A DNA stretch of 64,000 nt from Bedellia somnulentella. Taxonomy: Eukaryota > Arthropoda > Insecta > Lepidoptera > Bedelliidae. Shown here piece after piece: positions 25,901 through 40,900 of this stretch. The notes under the pieces were generated by a model. That model had not been told where the DNA came from. It did no database searches and saw only the letters and a list, made by a program, of their open reading frames with translations. The stretch's first letter is position 1. The number at the start of each line of letters is the position of its first letter. The position numbers were made by a program, and so were the translations under genes. The stretch lies in assembly GCA_963576735.1 (NCBI GenBank), contig OY755171.1:9052001-9116000 (forward strand), written 5' to 3'.

Positions 25901-28900
25901 TGCAGTCTACATAAATGCTTATGTTTGTATGGATAATACTTTTAACACCTTATGGATTCTACAAAATTTGCACCAAATAACTAACTATCCCAATGAATTT
26001 ATACAAATAAGTAAGTATGGATAGGTATTTTTTAGTGATATAGCTGCAGACGCATATTTCGAACACTTGACTGCTACAACCAACTGAGGGATTTCTAACA
26101 TTGAAGCTTTCGGTACCTCTTTCTGGTAATTTAAAACCGTAAGCATGAATTTATGTTTCAAGGACTACTAATCTTGTAAAGGGCAATTTTGAATATTTTT
26201 CAAATTACTTAAGGAAAAGAGTTAGTGGTAGGAGCAAGGGTAGAGAAACAAAACTAATTGCATCGACAGATTGCCAGGTCGATTTAATCGTTATAACCAA
26301 GAAGGAATGAGGTTTTCTTTTGGGAAAGTGGCAGTCTTATTAAAGTGATTCGAAGCAACGGTGAGTCAACCTATTTATTATATTGTATTTTATATCAGAT
26401 CCAAAACTCTAATAGGAGTTAAGATAGAACATCTGATACATATGAGTACTATTGTAATACTTACTGTCGGACAACATAAGACTTTCCGTCTTCGCTCTGT
26501 AGGTTGTCATCCCACGATTAGCATTTATTATAAGTACCCATAACAAGTAGTAAAGTTTATTTTATTACTACGACGGAGTATTATTAAACTGCAATTATGT
26601 GCATTTATGATTCTTACGCTACTTACTATATCAACATCACCACGCAGCTTTTTGTTCTCTCCGATTGGCTCGAGCTGAAAAGTTCTTCTGATTTCGCCAC
26701 AATATAATTACCTTTTTCTATGGCCATAATGCACTACGTTGTCGTTGGTACAGCAATGAGGACAGGCAAAAACGATTAATACTGTGCTCCTACCAGACAT
26801 GAACTAGTATCATACAACTCCCCAAGAGAGAATAACAGCTTGAAAAGCCCTCAGAAATAAGTAGCCATCTTGGAATTAAACCCAGCTTACTGATTCTTAT
26901 TTTATAAAACTTCACAGAGTTTACTCAATGATTTTATATAATAATGTGTAAAGAATCTTGCGTGTTTCAATACGCAATCTGAATTAAATCTGAAAAATAA
27001 ATCAAGCTACGCGAACGCAGAGCAATTTGAGTCCTTGTATTTTGAGCTCGATAGGAATTATATATTATTTCCCCGCGGAAACCTCTGGGTTGGCCTGGAG
27101 CCTATTAATAATGGGCTCTCTCTGGCAGCATTACTTGCAGATGACAGTAACGACCTTACTTTCACTTTGTCATTTATCGTGTTACTGCTTTTTTGGTTTG
27201 GGCAGTTGCGTTTGGTTTTCTGTGTGTAGTTAGGTTCTTTTGATCAATTTTTATCAACATATATACATATATAAATACTTAGAAGTTGTAGCCAAGCTCA
27301 AAATAAAATACCACCTAATTTTAGAAGGTTTGTCGGGAAACGATTGTAAAGTAATGGTTAATGGTAATGGATCACTAAGCGCATGGTTCGTGAAAAATAC
27401 AGTGCGTGTAACCGTTTGCTTGCACATACGAAGACGTTATTGATTGCAGGGATAAGTATAATGAATCAACAATGTAACTTTTGATCTCTCAGACAAAAAC
27501 CGCGAAAAGTTTAACGATACAAACATTATTATATGATTCATCGCGTTCTAAAATAAACGATTTAGAACTAAATAAATTCGAAAGTAAACTATTTTTCAGT
27601 TTAGGCCTTCGGGTGAGTACAATGGCATAAATGTGGGTTAAGTTTCCTTTAAATTTGACTAAAATACTAACGTTTTATTTGAACGCGCCGTTTATCAAAG
27701 TTTTATGAAACTGGATTTGTCGTTGGCTTCTTAATTAATCAATAGTCTTTACACAGGCAGTGAGACAAACAACAGATAAGAAATGTACCAAATATTATTT
27801 AGGTATATGTAGGAGTTAAGTATCGTATATAAATTCATATGCATGCAATAAGTGGTTACTTTAATACAACAAACAGACACTCCAATTTTATTTATTTGTA
27901 TGTCATTTGAAATGATCCCATATAAAGCGAGATATTAACAAATTAATTTTTAACCAAAATTACTTTACAGATCCTAGAAGTAACTAAATTAAAAAGGCAA
28001 GCATAAATTTTAATTATATCAAGTATATTATCGTACCTTTTCAAAAGATCTTGTTACTAAAATTTGATACACTCTCGTTTTTCTCTTAAATATCTCAGCA
28101 TCCAAATTTAAGTTATATTTCTAACAGCAAAAATACTTTATGCTAATTAACTGAAGCTCCAGAATTTAATTAAAAGCCTTAATTGCTGTCGCGGCAAATG
28201 TCGAACGCCGTTTACTTTTTGAACTTCGTTTTTTTATATAAGCTGTCGCAATAAGAATGTCCAAGTTACTCAAAAATGAATTTTTATATTAAAGCTAACT
28301 TTATTAAAAGTAAAATTTTATTTCAAGACTTAAAAAGTTGCTTGTTTCGGTATTGCGAATTCAGAATTACTTTTCGATTGATTACGACTTCTATTTTTGT
28401 AACTTATAATTTATTTTTAAATCCAACGTCGTTATTTCGATTCTACCTTTTTACAAAACTCAACTTACACAACAGCTCTAGTATGTCGCTACCGTGGGGT
28501 TTAAACCAACCATAAATAGTTAGATAAGGCTACAGTTCACCAAGCAAACCTGGTGCGGGTTGACTGATTTTAATCCGTTATGACGTAAGACATAATTATT
28601 TATAGAAGATGGCTCCGACTTGATGACTTAACTGCCCTCCGAAACACACTTAACATCAATAGTACCCATAACAGGCATCCCAATCTTAGTTCTAAATGAC
28701 AAATAACTTTAATTTTACTGAGCCGTAAGCGTCACTATCACTATTTATGTGTCTAACCTCGTCGTTGAAAGAATTTATAATAAATTAGCTTTATGACTCA
28801 CGTTAATATACATTGTATTCAATGAATGAAAATTACTTCAACTTTTATTCTTGTCAACGTCTGAAGACGTAACAAACGAATATCGAAATTCTGAGATACC

Positions 28901-31900
28901 AATTTTAAGTACTCTTATTCATCAACTAAGTTTGCCTAACCTAACCTGACCTAGCCCCTGAGACTACCAAACAAGAATGTTCTATCTCAATAAAGCTAAG
29001 CCAGATCATTAAACCTAATGAAAAACAGATTTAAACAAAGATGATAGACAAATTGGGTTTCAACTCAAAGTTTGAGAAATTAACGTTGTTTGATAGTAAC
29101 ACTAAATCACGGTAAAGTGGATCCAATCGTTAAGCAAGTAGCTATTAAGCTGGCAATCGAACTTCAGAACTTGTTTCGTCGCAGGATTATCGCAATCTGG
29201 ATTAACTGGCGCAATTTTGGCTGTATCGGAAAAACTTTTTAGTTGTGTTATTGATTACTGGCTTAGCCTCGTGATTTTGAGGTAAAGACTTATTTTTATA
29301 CTCGACTCAAACGTTCACGCAGTAAATATCCCTGAAAGGGGTTGGCAGAGTAATCATGTGACATTGTCACCTGGTACTACTAGTACCTACGTTTTAGGTG
29401 TTTATCTAATTTTGCAAATGCTGTAATTTTAAATAATATAGATACAGCTTAAAAATCATATTTTTTTACCTACTCTCAGAAATAAAGAGAGAAACTATAT
29501 ACTATAAATCCCGAAAATTTGTAACCAGAGCTTCAAAGTCAGAAAAAATTTTCAGCCACTTTTGGAAGTTAAGTGTCAAGTTAAATGTTTTTAGTGGTGG
29601 GTCTCCAACCGCATCGTTCCATAATCACTTAAAAGTCCCCGATACCCTTAGTTGCCTCGTACGATCACCCATGGGATGAAATGAGGTAGTGCTATTCTAA
29701 GCCAACTATACACAGCAAATACAAATTAATGTATTTCAAATCAGAACAGAATTTGTTATTATAATCCTTTACAATTTAAAGAGCAACTCAAAATGTTTGT
29801 AGATTAAATACGCATATAGTGAAATAGTTAGGGAAGGATGTAGCCCTTCATCAAGGTGTTGTCAGCAGTTTGCTTTGATATGGGTCGTTTTACTTTTGTA
29901 AATGATATGCTTAATGTTCTACGAAGGGTTTATACATACGCCATAAAGATTTTATTTTTATTAACCTTTAGAATAAATTGTAACATATACAACCATATAC
30001 CCACGGCTATTATGTCGTGTAGAGCCGGCTCACTACCCCTTTCTACCCACGGGTGTCGTAAGAGGCGACTAAGGATACGGGGCTTTATTCAGTAGTTTTT
30101 AGGCGATGCGGTTGAAGGCCCATTATCAACGATACTTTATTTCTACCATCTTGTCCCCTATGAACTTCCCAATCTGGCTGAGGAGTTTCTAGCTATAAAG
30201 CCCCGGCTACCCTTTGGAATTTATAGCCTTGAGTATAGTATTAAAAAAAAAGCGGTAACGAGATCATCAGAATTTCGAATTCCATTGCTATTTCTGCCAC
30301 TTGCGTTTCATGATTGAAAAAATTGTGGTATAAAAATTATTGGTGATTGGTCTCCAGACACATTGCCCAACGGTCACTTAAAAAGCCATAACACTAAAAT
30401 TCTCAAATGTATGTATTAAATTTAAAAAAAGGCGGTAACGAGATCATCAGAATTTCGAATTCCATTGCTATTTCTGCCACTTGCGTTTCATGATTGAAAA
30501 AATTGTGGTATAAAAATTATTGGTGATTGGTCTCCAGACACATTGCCCAACGGTCACTTAAAAAGCCATAACACTAAAATTCTCAAAAACTTTGGCACAA
30601 AATCTCTCGAATAAGATTTGAAGATTACCTTATTAACGTACTAACATAAAAATTATAGCATTTTTCATCATACTATGTAAACAACGAAAATCCTTAGGAT
30701 ATTTATAAAATTTCACAACCATAAAACAACGAAAAACTAACTTCCAGCGCTTAATTAGGCCAAGTAAATAACATTAATGTGATAACAAATACGTAGTTTC
30801 CACTACAATTTATATGAAAACTTACTTACATATACACATGGCTATAAATCTCTAGAAGGGTCAGCCAGAGCTTCGGTATAAGAAATTTCACAGTCACTTT
30901 TGGAAGTTGGTGTGTGTATAAGTTTGTAAAGCAAAGGTTTCCAACCGAAGATCCCAAAAAATCACTTAAAAAGTCCCAATACCCTTAGCTGCCTCCTACG
31001 AACAGCCACGGGAAAAAACCATGTTAATAAAAAAAAGAATACTGCTATTCTAAGCCGAGACTACACAGAACAATAATAAAATAGTAATAATAACTTAATT
31101 ATTATTTTGTGATACAACATAGAAGCTTCTGAAATTAACCTCGCTTCACCCAAATCAAATTTCGGGATGGGAAATTTCAGTTTGGCAAATCGTTTAAACA
31201 ATCCAGTAGGTAAAGGAAAATTACAAAAAGGACCCCGCATAAATTAGGAAATTCTTATCCAGCATACAAAATAAAGAGATGAATTCTAGTTGGAGGAACT
31301 GTCTGGAGAAGCAAATATCTTGAGAAATTACACGCTCCTCTGATTTTGTGTATTTGTGAGTGAGTACATTTGAATGCTCGAGGGTTATTCTAGAAAACAA
31401 CAAAGCAGTTTTTTAGGTATGGTTTCGAATTGGAAATAGAATCGAATTGAGTTTCACATTTAAGTAAAAAACTGATACTAGCTTAATTATTAAACAAAAT
31501 TTTATCATGTTCAGTCTTTTCTGCGAGACGCGACATCTCAAAGATTTAATTTAGTTTTTCTATATAACACAATTTCTCTCGGAAAAAAAATATTAATACT
31601 TGTAATTGGTGATGGGTCTCCAGCCACATCGCTCATCAATCACACTTAAAAAGTCCCAATACCTTAAGTTGCCTCTCACGACACCCATGTGAAACTACAT
31701 AATTTTTTTTTCACTTGTGGTATTTGTAAAAAGTGACCATAAATATGACATTTAAATATTTACTGTATCCGTGAGTATAAATAAGAAGGTATTAAAATAA
31801 GTCCTTTATTATAATAAAGTAAATTCTTAAGTCCTTTTCATAGCCATCATTATGACTTTAATTTGCATAATTTGTACATACATACATACATACATATACT

Positions 31901-34900
31901 CACGGCTATAAATCCCTAGAAGGGGTAGCCAGAGCTAAGGAATTAGAAATCCCTCAGCCACTTCTGGAAGTTACGTGGGGAAAAGATGGTAAAATTAAGG
32001 TTGTTGGTGATGGGTCTCCAACCGCATCGCCCAAAAATCCCTTAAAATGCCCCAATACCGTTAGTCGCCTCTTACGTACACCCACCGGAAGACATGGGGT
32101 AGTGCTATTCTAAGCCGAAACTACACAGCTTGTATTTGTACTTTTTAACAGAATCAAGCCAGTTTGACCCAGATTACATCATCATTTGCCTGAAAGAACA
32201 AAACTTTTGCTCGGAATTAAATGCAACATTGTTCTGTTAAGACGAGACTTAAAAACAATATCTGCGTATTAATACTGTAAAATACTTTTTACAACAATTG
32301 CGGGGAAGTAGAGGTATACAATTTTGTAAAGTTATATACATTAACATAGACACACACTAAAATACCAAATATTTGACACAAATACCCATGCACTGTTATA
32401 TTTGCTGTTTACTTCGGTAGATGAATTGTGAAAATATTATTATTCAAGTACTACACAATACTGTAGCTTGGAAGTTATAAAGTCGCACTGGTATGTATTA
32501 TTAAATGCGGATCACAAAATAATTTCCGAGATAAAAATAAGTTATACACAAAGGAATGTTATACATAATAAAGCACGTGACTATAGCCATACTGAAATTA
32601 AAAATAATCTGTAAAAATAAGTTTTTAAATTTCATATCAGTTACCCATATTCTTTCTTTCCACAACTTCCAAGATAAGGTAAATTTTCCAAATTTACCAT
32701 TATGTATCAACATCATTTTTTATTTAAATGACTCTACCGTTGCTTCTGAAGTTGTTTGTAGAAGAAGAAGCAACAAGAAACTTTCTGCACTCTGAGAGTG
32801 ACAAACCCCTTTTAATATCATAACCGTGACTATATTGATTGAGTATATCAATGGCATAAAGACGGGCAGGTAAACTACCATAATTCTGAAATCAAATCGA
32901 TGTCACATATTATACGAATATTAATGAAACAATGGTATAAACAGAACAGGGACAACCAATGGATTCATGTCATAAGATAATATCACAGATGCATAATTAA
33001 GTTAACCTGGCTGTTCGCATGTTAACTAAATTCAAATATACAGAGCAGATCATTCAGCTGTGAGCACAAACAATTTGCAATCAAAATAGAAATTGACTCT
33101 GCTATGTGTAAACATTTCATATTCACGGTAAAAGTTATTTGTTAACATGAACTAATTAATAAATTAATGTTATAAATAATATGACCGCCCTAGCTTCAAA
33201 TATGTCGCTATTTTAAAAATAAACTTTACTTAAATTTGTTCATTAACACCAAATATACTGAAAATTTTGATAGCTCAATAAAGAACTATTGCTTCTCTGC
33301 AGAAAACGCGAAATCTGATCCTGAGTCGGGTCTACACCTATATGTTTTTTTTATAAGATTTGTAACAAAATACATTAAATAAATCTATAGAGCCAATGTG
33401 GAAGGTAATGTGAGTAGAGGTCGACCACGGAGGACACATCTGGACCAAATAGATAGTGTGCTCAAAACGCCGGCTTTCGAAGTATGAAGAATAAAGAGCA
33501 TATAAAAAGGGCGATGCGGTTGGAGACCCATCACCAACAACCTTTATTTTTACTATCTTTTCCCAACTCAAATTTCCAAAATTGGCTGAGGAATATCTAA
33601 TTCTTTAGCTCTGGCTACCCCTTCCTGGTATTTATAGCCGTGAGTATATGTATGTATGTATAAAAAGATTGATGGATGTAAAGGAAGCAAGAGAGGTTTG
33701 CTAGGATCGTAAAAAGTGCCGATCAATAGTCTCTGCCTACCCCAATGGGAAATAATGTGCTTAGAATAGCACTACCCCAATTCTTCCGGTGGGTGTACAT
33801 AAGTAGCGACTAACGGTATTGTGGCTTTTAAGGGATTTCTGGGCGATGCGGTTGGAGACCCATCACCAACAACCTTTATTTTACCATTTTTTCCCCACGC
33901 AACTTCCAAATCTGGCTGAGGAATCTCAATTCCTTAGCTCTGGCTACCCCTTCCAGGGTTTTATAGCCGTGAGTATATGTGTGTATGTATGTATTATTTA
34001 TTCTTTTACTTTATCAACCTCTTGAAATATTGTTTAGAGGTTTTTTCCAAAACACTAAAAATTTGCAAAATAAGAATACTTTTGCTCTGATTCCTGCATG
34101 CAAATATTTATGTTTTAGATGCTCAAAAAATATTTTCTTATTATTTATTCATTAATGGGAAATGTTTGAAATTAAAACGGTTCACCCAACACTTTTATAA
34201 TCCAAAATTATGCAAACTATGATTTGCATTGCTAAGGTAACTGGTGGTAAAATATAACCCATTTTGTATGAATAATAACTGCCTCACAATCCTCTTTACA
34301 GCACACGAAAAAATGACACCCGATGTTCAAAAACATTAGTACCTTGCCGCCACCCCTTCGAGAATTTACGGTGTGAACGTTGAATATGAGAGATTTATAT
34401 ATGTAGTTATTTATTATTTAAGTCCGTGTAGTGCCGGCTTAGAATGTCGCTACCCCTTTCTACCCACGGGTGTCGTAAGAGGTGACTAAGGGTATTGGGG
34501 CTTTTTATTGGATTTTTGGGCGATGCGGTTGGAGACCCATCACCAAAAACCTTTATTTTTACCATCTTTTCCCCACTCAACTTCCAAAAGTGGCTGAGGA
34601 ATTTATAATTCCTTAGCTCTGGTTACCCCTTCTAGGGAAATATAGCCGTGAGTATATGTTATGTTATGTTTTTATTATTTAATACTATATTTTAACAACT
34701 CTGGTTCATTTTTATTACAGTACTCACCCCGTTAGAGAAGATACGAATACTACACTTAAAATATCATAAACTTTCATGTGACGGGGAGTAAGGGGAGAAC
34801 GGGATCAACATCTACCCGACCCAAATGTCATCCCCACCTGCACGCGCTGGTGGTTCGTATGAATTACTGGCGGCGGCTCTGTGGCTCGCGCTGCACAGTC

Positions 34901-37900
34901 GTGGTGCTCCCTGCTAGACAACGGACGGGGCACTGGCGACCGAGCAAATGGCGGGATAACCATTCACCTAGCTACTGCTGGACGAGGCCATGCAGTAGAG
35001 GCCTTGGGGTGCAAAAAGCCCCTAAAATTCCTGCAAAGCTTGTCTGTACGCTTGAAAGTAGCAGCCCTACTAACAGACTAGGCTACTATGGGCTAATTAC
35101 TCGTATAGCTGAAATTTCATAAATTACTGAAACCTTGAGAAGAAAAAAACGGACCGATCCTAAACAACAGACTTTTGGCGCGAAAAAACGGACTTTGATT
35201 GGCATGTGGAATGTACGAACAATGCGCGAAGAAAGTAGAGTGCATCAAGTAGCAAAGTATATGGCAGACTACCAGCTTGACATCATGGGCATTTCAGAGG
35301 CAAGATGGAAGGACTTTGGAGAGGAAAGAGTAGGTGACATGACTCTCCTATACTCTGGCAAACAGGATAAACATGAAGCAGGAGTAGCCCTATTGCTTAG
35401 TAGAAACGCCCAAAAAAGCTTAATAGACTGGAATCCGGTATCTGAGCGCATCATGACAGCCCGCTTTTTATCAAGAGTTAGGAAAATTACGGTCGTCCAA
35501 TGCTACGCACCGACAAACAAGGCTGATATGGCAGAAAAGGAAACTTTTTACAACCAGCTTAATTCCACTTTGAAAGCTATTAAGAGGCAGGATATTGTGA
35601 TGTGCATGGGTGACTTCAACGCTCAGATAGGCAACGATAACAGAGGCATAGAGTCGTGGGTAGGTAAACATGCTCTAGGAGACCGAACGGAGAATGGAGA
35701 CATGCTTGTGGAGGTGGATCAGTGTTTCCGCATAAGAACTGTCATAAGGTGACTTGGGTTTCGCCGGATCGGCGAACAGAAAACCAAATTGACCACTTTA
35801 TGATTTGTAAAAAGTGGAGGCACTCTTTGTTAGACGTCAGAAATAAAAGAGGTGCAGACGTGCATAGTGATCATCACTTAGTCGTCGCAAAGATCAAACT
35901 GAAAATAGCAAATGCTCAACAGAGGTCAGCACCAGCTAGCAAACGCTTTGATGTCGACAAACTACAGGATCCCGAAGTAAAAGAGAGATTCAGTGTCAAT
36001 CTTCATAACAGCTATTTTTCTCTTGGAATAGATGAAGCTCCAATCGAAGAGCATTGGTGCCAGCTTAAAGATGTGCTTCAAAAGTGCTGCAAGGAAGTGT
36101 TGGGACACAAGGAGTATTCACGAAAGTAATGGATAACAAACGAAACGTGGGATAAAATCCAAAACCGCAAATCCATTAAAGGAAAGCTGAACTCCGAGCA
36201 GGATCACACGGCAAAAGAAGCGCTAGCCTATGAATACTTCTTGTGCGAAAGTGACATTAAACGTAGCCTAAAAAAAGATAAACGTCGCTGGACCGAGTCT
36301 ATCGCTCGTAGAGCAGAAAGAGCCGCCATGACTGGAAACACCAGAGAAGTGTACAGAGCAGGGAAAGAGTTGTGCAACAAACCCCGGCCAGAACGACCCA
36401 TAAAAAGCCAAGACGGTAAACTTTTAGTAACACTAGAAGACCAGCTTCTAAGATGGCAGCAACACTTCAGTGAAGTTTTTGAAGCTCCACTGTCAAGTCA
36501 TGAAGATGAGGATACAGATGTTAGTTATCAAAACCATCTCGACATAAATATCCAGCTTCCAACACGGACAGAAATAGCTACAGCAATAAAATCACTGAAG
36601 AGCCGAAAAGCACCTGGCAACGATGCTATCCCTATCGATGCTCTGAAAGCGAACGTAGAAGTTTCTGCAGACGTGTTGCTACCGCTACTGTCATCGATAT
36701 GGGAGCAAGAACAAGTACCAGACAGCTGGAAAGAAGATGTTATAGTAAAACTACCGAAGAAAGGTGATCTCTCGAACTGTTCGAATTGGCGGGGCATCAA
36801 TTTGTTACCGGTCTGCTCGAAGATCTTGTGCAAAATCTTGCTAAATAGGATGGCGAGTGCAGTGGACGCACACTTGAGAGAAGAGCAGGGTGGTTTCAGA
36901 CCAGGTAGATCGTGCACAGACCAACTAAATCTAATCCGAATGATCCTCGAACAATGCAACGAAATGCAATGTGAAGTTTTTACATTGTTTATCGACTTCG
37001 AGAAGGCATTCGACCGTGTGAAGTGGTCCAGCATATGGCGCACACTCAAAAAGAGAGGAATACCGGAGAAGATCATCGGACTCATCAAGTGTCTGTATGA
37101 AGGGTCCTCCTGTAGAGTGATGCACAAAGGCCGTCTCACTGATCCCATCCCAGTGACTGCAGGTGTGAAACAAGGATGTCTACTGTCTCCAATTTTGTTC
37201 CTTATGGTCCTGGACGACGTTATGTGTAGAGTGACCTGCAAATGCCGAAGGGGTTTACCATGGTCTCACGGCAAAGACTTAGAAGACATCGACTTTGCTG
37301 ATGACCTGTGCTTAGTCTCTACAAAACGTTCTGACCTTCAGTCCAAGACAAACGACCTAGCCACGGAAGCTGCGAAAGAGGGCCTTCGCATCAATATAGG
37401 CAAGACCAAGGAGATGCGTCTTAACTCCCTGGATAACCAGCCGCTCCAAATTAATGGCGAAGATGTCGAACGGGTTGAGAAATTCACCTATCTCGGGGGA
37501 GTAGTGAACCCAATAGGAGGAACAGAGATGGACATCGAAACCCGCCTAAACAAAGCTAGAGGTGCTTTTGCCCAGTTAAAGCCGGTGTGGAGCTCTAACG
37601 TCATGACCCGGCGTACAAAAGTGAGGATTTTCGAGTCTAACGTAAAGTCAGTCTTGCTATACGGTTGCTAAACATGGTTCGTTCGGAAAGACCTATCCAG
37701 CAAGCTACAGGTATTTGTCAACAAATGCCTAAGGCAAATTTTGCGGATTTACTGGCCACGAACCATTTCGAACACGGAACTGTGGAGGCTGACTAAGCAG
37801 AAACCCATCGACCAGGAAATCCTCACAAGAAAATGGAGGTGGCTGGGTCATACCCTGAGAAGACACGATGTATTCCCGTCGAAGCAAGTGCTCAGCTGGC

Positions 37901-40900
37901 AGCCAACCGGGAAACGTAAACGAGGTCGCCCAAAAACAACCTGGCGACGTTCTGTGGAGAATGAGGCAAAAGTTGTGGGATTGAAGTGGGAGGATCTCGC
38001 AGCCGCTGCCCAAGATCGAGTCAGATGGAGAAATCTGCTCAAGGCCCTTTGTCCCTGCTGAGGGACATCAGGATTGATGTATGTATGTATGTATGTCATG
38101 TGTGATTGACGGCACCATTTCCTTAAAAGCCTTATTGATTTTCATGTGCTCCCTTTGTATTGTGAAGTTTTTGTCTATGGATCGTTCTAGTTTGTATTTT
38201 GTCAAGTTTTGTTTGTCACTTGGCTGCTTTTGTTTTCATTGTATTTTTTTATTTGAATGTTCTATGAATGAATGAATGTCTTACATAGAAAATATCTTAT
38301 AAGATGTTATGCTACTTATATAGTAATTACGAAACTTTGATATGTGTAGTTAATTTATTCGTAGGATCCTTATAATTTATATACAATTTATGGTTTGTGT
38401 GATATTAAAGGTAAAAGATGGATATAAAACATGGACAGTGGCGACACTTTGTATCGAAACTGTTCTCTATAACAAAATTGAACTTTAATGCGGTTAAGTC
38501 TGTTCACAGAACATGTTATTTAAATACTTTGTACACATACAATTTCAATTTTATCTGGTAATCAAACCGAATTGAACTACTTGTGAATACGAATTAAACG
38601 AGCTTTACAACCTCCAATTCCATCATCAGACCCTGGTCATCAGGGGATAGGTTTGCGTCATAGATTTGATGAGTTCCTATGATCGCCCACTAGCACATCA
38701 TGAGATGAATGAAACATACAGAAATAATTTATAAACTATTGAGTGAAGTTGATAAATAACAAAAAAAGAGTCCTATACAAATTTCATGTTAAAATCTCAT
38801 AACTCGTAAAAAATAAATAAGCAACACCTACCAACTGTCTTTTTAATATCATCGCGTCATCCAATTACTTTAATGTAACCAAAAAGGATTAAGTGCACTA
38901 TGGAAGCTCGCAATTTCAGAACAAAATTTAAATTTCAAAGCGAAAGCGGTAAGGGTGGTTCGCTATCAATTTAACATTTCGCACGAAGTTAGTGGGCTTA
39001 AATGGAATAGGTGGTTTATGCAAGTCACGCAAAAGTCGAATTTTAACGAGTTCCCATCAAACTGTCATTTGAACTCAAGATTTTTTGACAGTCTCGTTTA
39101 TTATATCATTTGGTATTATCAGTTTATTTAATTTAGACACTAATTTTATATATTTTTTGTAAATATAACAAACAGTGTTTACTCAACCATTCTCTTGTAG
39201 CAAACATTTATCCTCACGTTACGTATGAGAAAATAGAACACCATTGATAAAATATCTGGAATTCTCATGTTTAGATTTGTTAACCTCATTTCTCAACGAC
39301 ACAAATAAACATGACAAAAACATGCGAAATTCAATATACATACATACATACATATTCTCACGCCGTTAGTTCCCATTGGGGTAGGCAGAGACTATCGATC
39401 GCCACCTTGTACGATCCTGGCAAACCTCTCTGGCTTCGTTTACATCCATCAATCTTTTCATACATGCTCTTTTATTCTTCATACTGCGGACACCTGCCTT
39501 TTTGAGCACATTTTCTATTTGATCCAAATGTGTCCATGAAATTCAATATACATTTGTATATATAGGTATTCCTAATTATGATCTATATTTTTTTATTTTC
39601 AATTACCCAGAATGTATAATTATATTATTACTTAACATTTCTTAAAAAAACAAGAGTACCTTGCCAACAGATTCCATTTTGCCGACACTATGTAAAAAAT
39701 TTGTTTGTATGCTAAAGTTTGTATGTGCATTACATACATACATACATACATATTCTCACGCCGTTAGTTCCCATTGGGGTAGGCAGAGACTATCGATCGC
39801 CACTTTGTACGATCCTGGCAAACCTCTCTAGCTTCATTCACATCCATCAATCTTTTCATACATGCTCTTTTATTCTTCGTACTTCGGACACCTGCCTTTT
39901 TGAGCACATTTTCTTTTTGATCTAAATGTGTCCTCCGAGGTCGTCCTCTACTAACATTACCTTCCACATTGGCTCTATATATCTCTTTCACCACTTTACT
40001 GTCATCCATCCTCTCTATGTGCCCAAACCATCTCAACATTCCTTTTTCTATCTTTCTTACAATATCATCTTTTACACCACACCTTTCACGAATCACATCA
40101 TTCCTCACACGATCACATAACCTTACATTACAAACTTTTCTGAGGGATCTCATTTCTACTGCATTTACTCTGCTTTCATGCTTCTTCTGCCACACCCAAC
40201 ATTCACTGCCATACATAAGCGTAGGAACGAGGACAGCATCATGCACAGCCATTCGGGCCTTTTCGGACACCGATTGACTAGACATGAGACTATCCAGTGC
40301 TCCATTTACCGCATTACCCTTTTTTACTCTTCTTTCAATGTCTTCATCACACTTTCCATCCCTAGTAAACAAACTTCCCAGATATACGAACTCTTTCACT
40401 TGTTCCACTTTCTTACCATTGATCTCAATCACGCATTCAGTCATATTCTCCTCTCTCTCGAAAACCATGGTTTTGGTTTTATCCACATTTACTCTCATTC
40501 CTTTTCTTTCAAACGACGCACATGCAATATTCATCATCTCTTGCAACTCCTCAACCGACGATGCAAGTAACACTTGATCATCAGCATATAAGAGGCATTT
40601 GATGACGAATCCACCCATTCTCAGTCCATAATCACTTTCACGCAACTCTATCAGACAGTCATCCATGAACAAGTTGAAGAGCCACGGAGAAGCTACACAT
40701 CCCTGTCGGACACCCCTAGAGATACCGAACCAGTCTGTGTTTTCCCCGTTTATTCTTACACATGCACTAGAATCCTCATAGAGTGATATCAGTGCACGTA
40801 TAAGTTGGCTCCCCAAGCCAAACTTGGATAACACCTCCCACAAATACTTCCTTACCACCCTATCATACGCCTTCTCTAAATCTATGAAGGAGCAATACAC

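Noticed and set aside
26450..26520. Alternative first exon for the Ig gene (ATG and GTAAGT donor in the right phase near 26465)
   Set aside because: It would give a polar N-terminus without a signal peptide; the exon at 52376-52445 gives a proper one.
27027..27233. Two overlapping ORFs with hydrophobic stretches
   Set aside because: No recognisable domain, no splice context, and both frames are equally open; treated as chance.
30013..32129. A cluster of SINE-R copies as a satellite array
   Set aside because: Copies are in mixed orientation, have separate tails and irregular spacing, so they are independent insertions.
34778..35122. 114-codon ORF before RTE-B endonuclease, considered as an ORF1 protein
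   Set aside because: It lies in the GC-rich 5' leader, overlaps another ORF in a different frame and has no known ORF1 motif.
36528..37241. 237-codon ORF on the minus strand
   Set aside because: Antisense to the RTE-B polymerase, which shows the conserved motifs.
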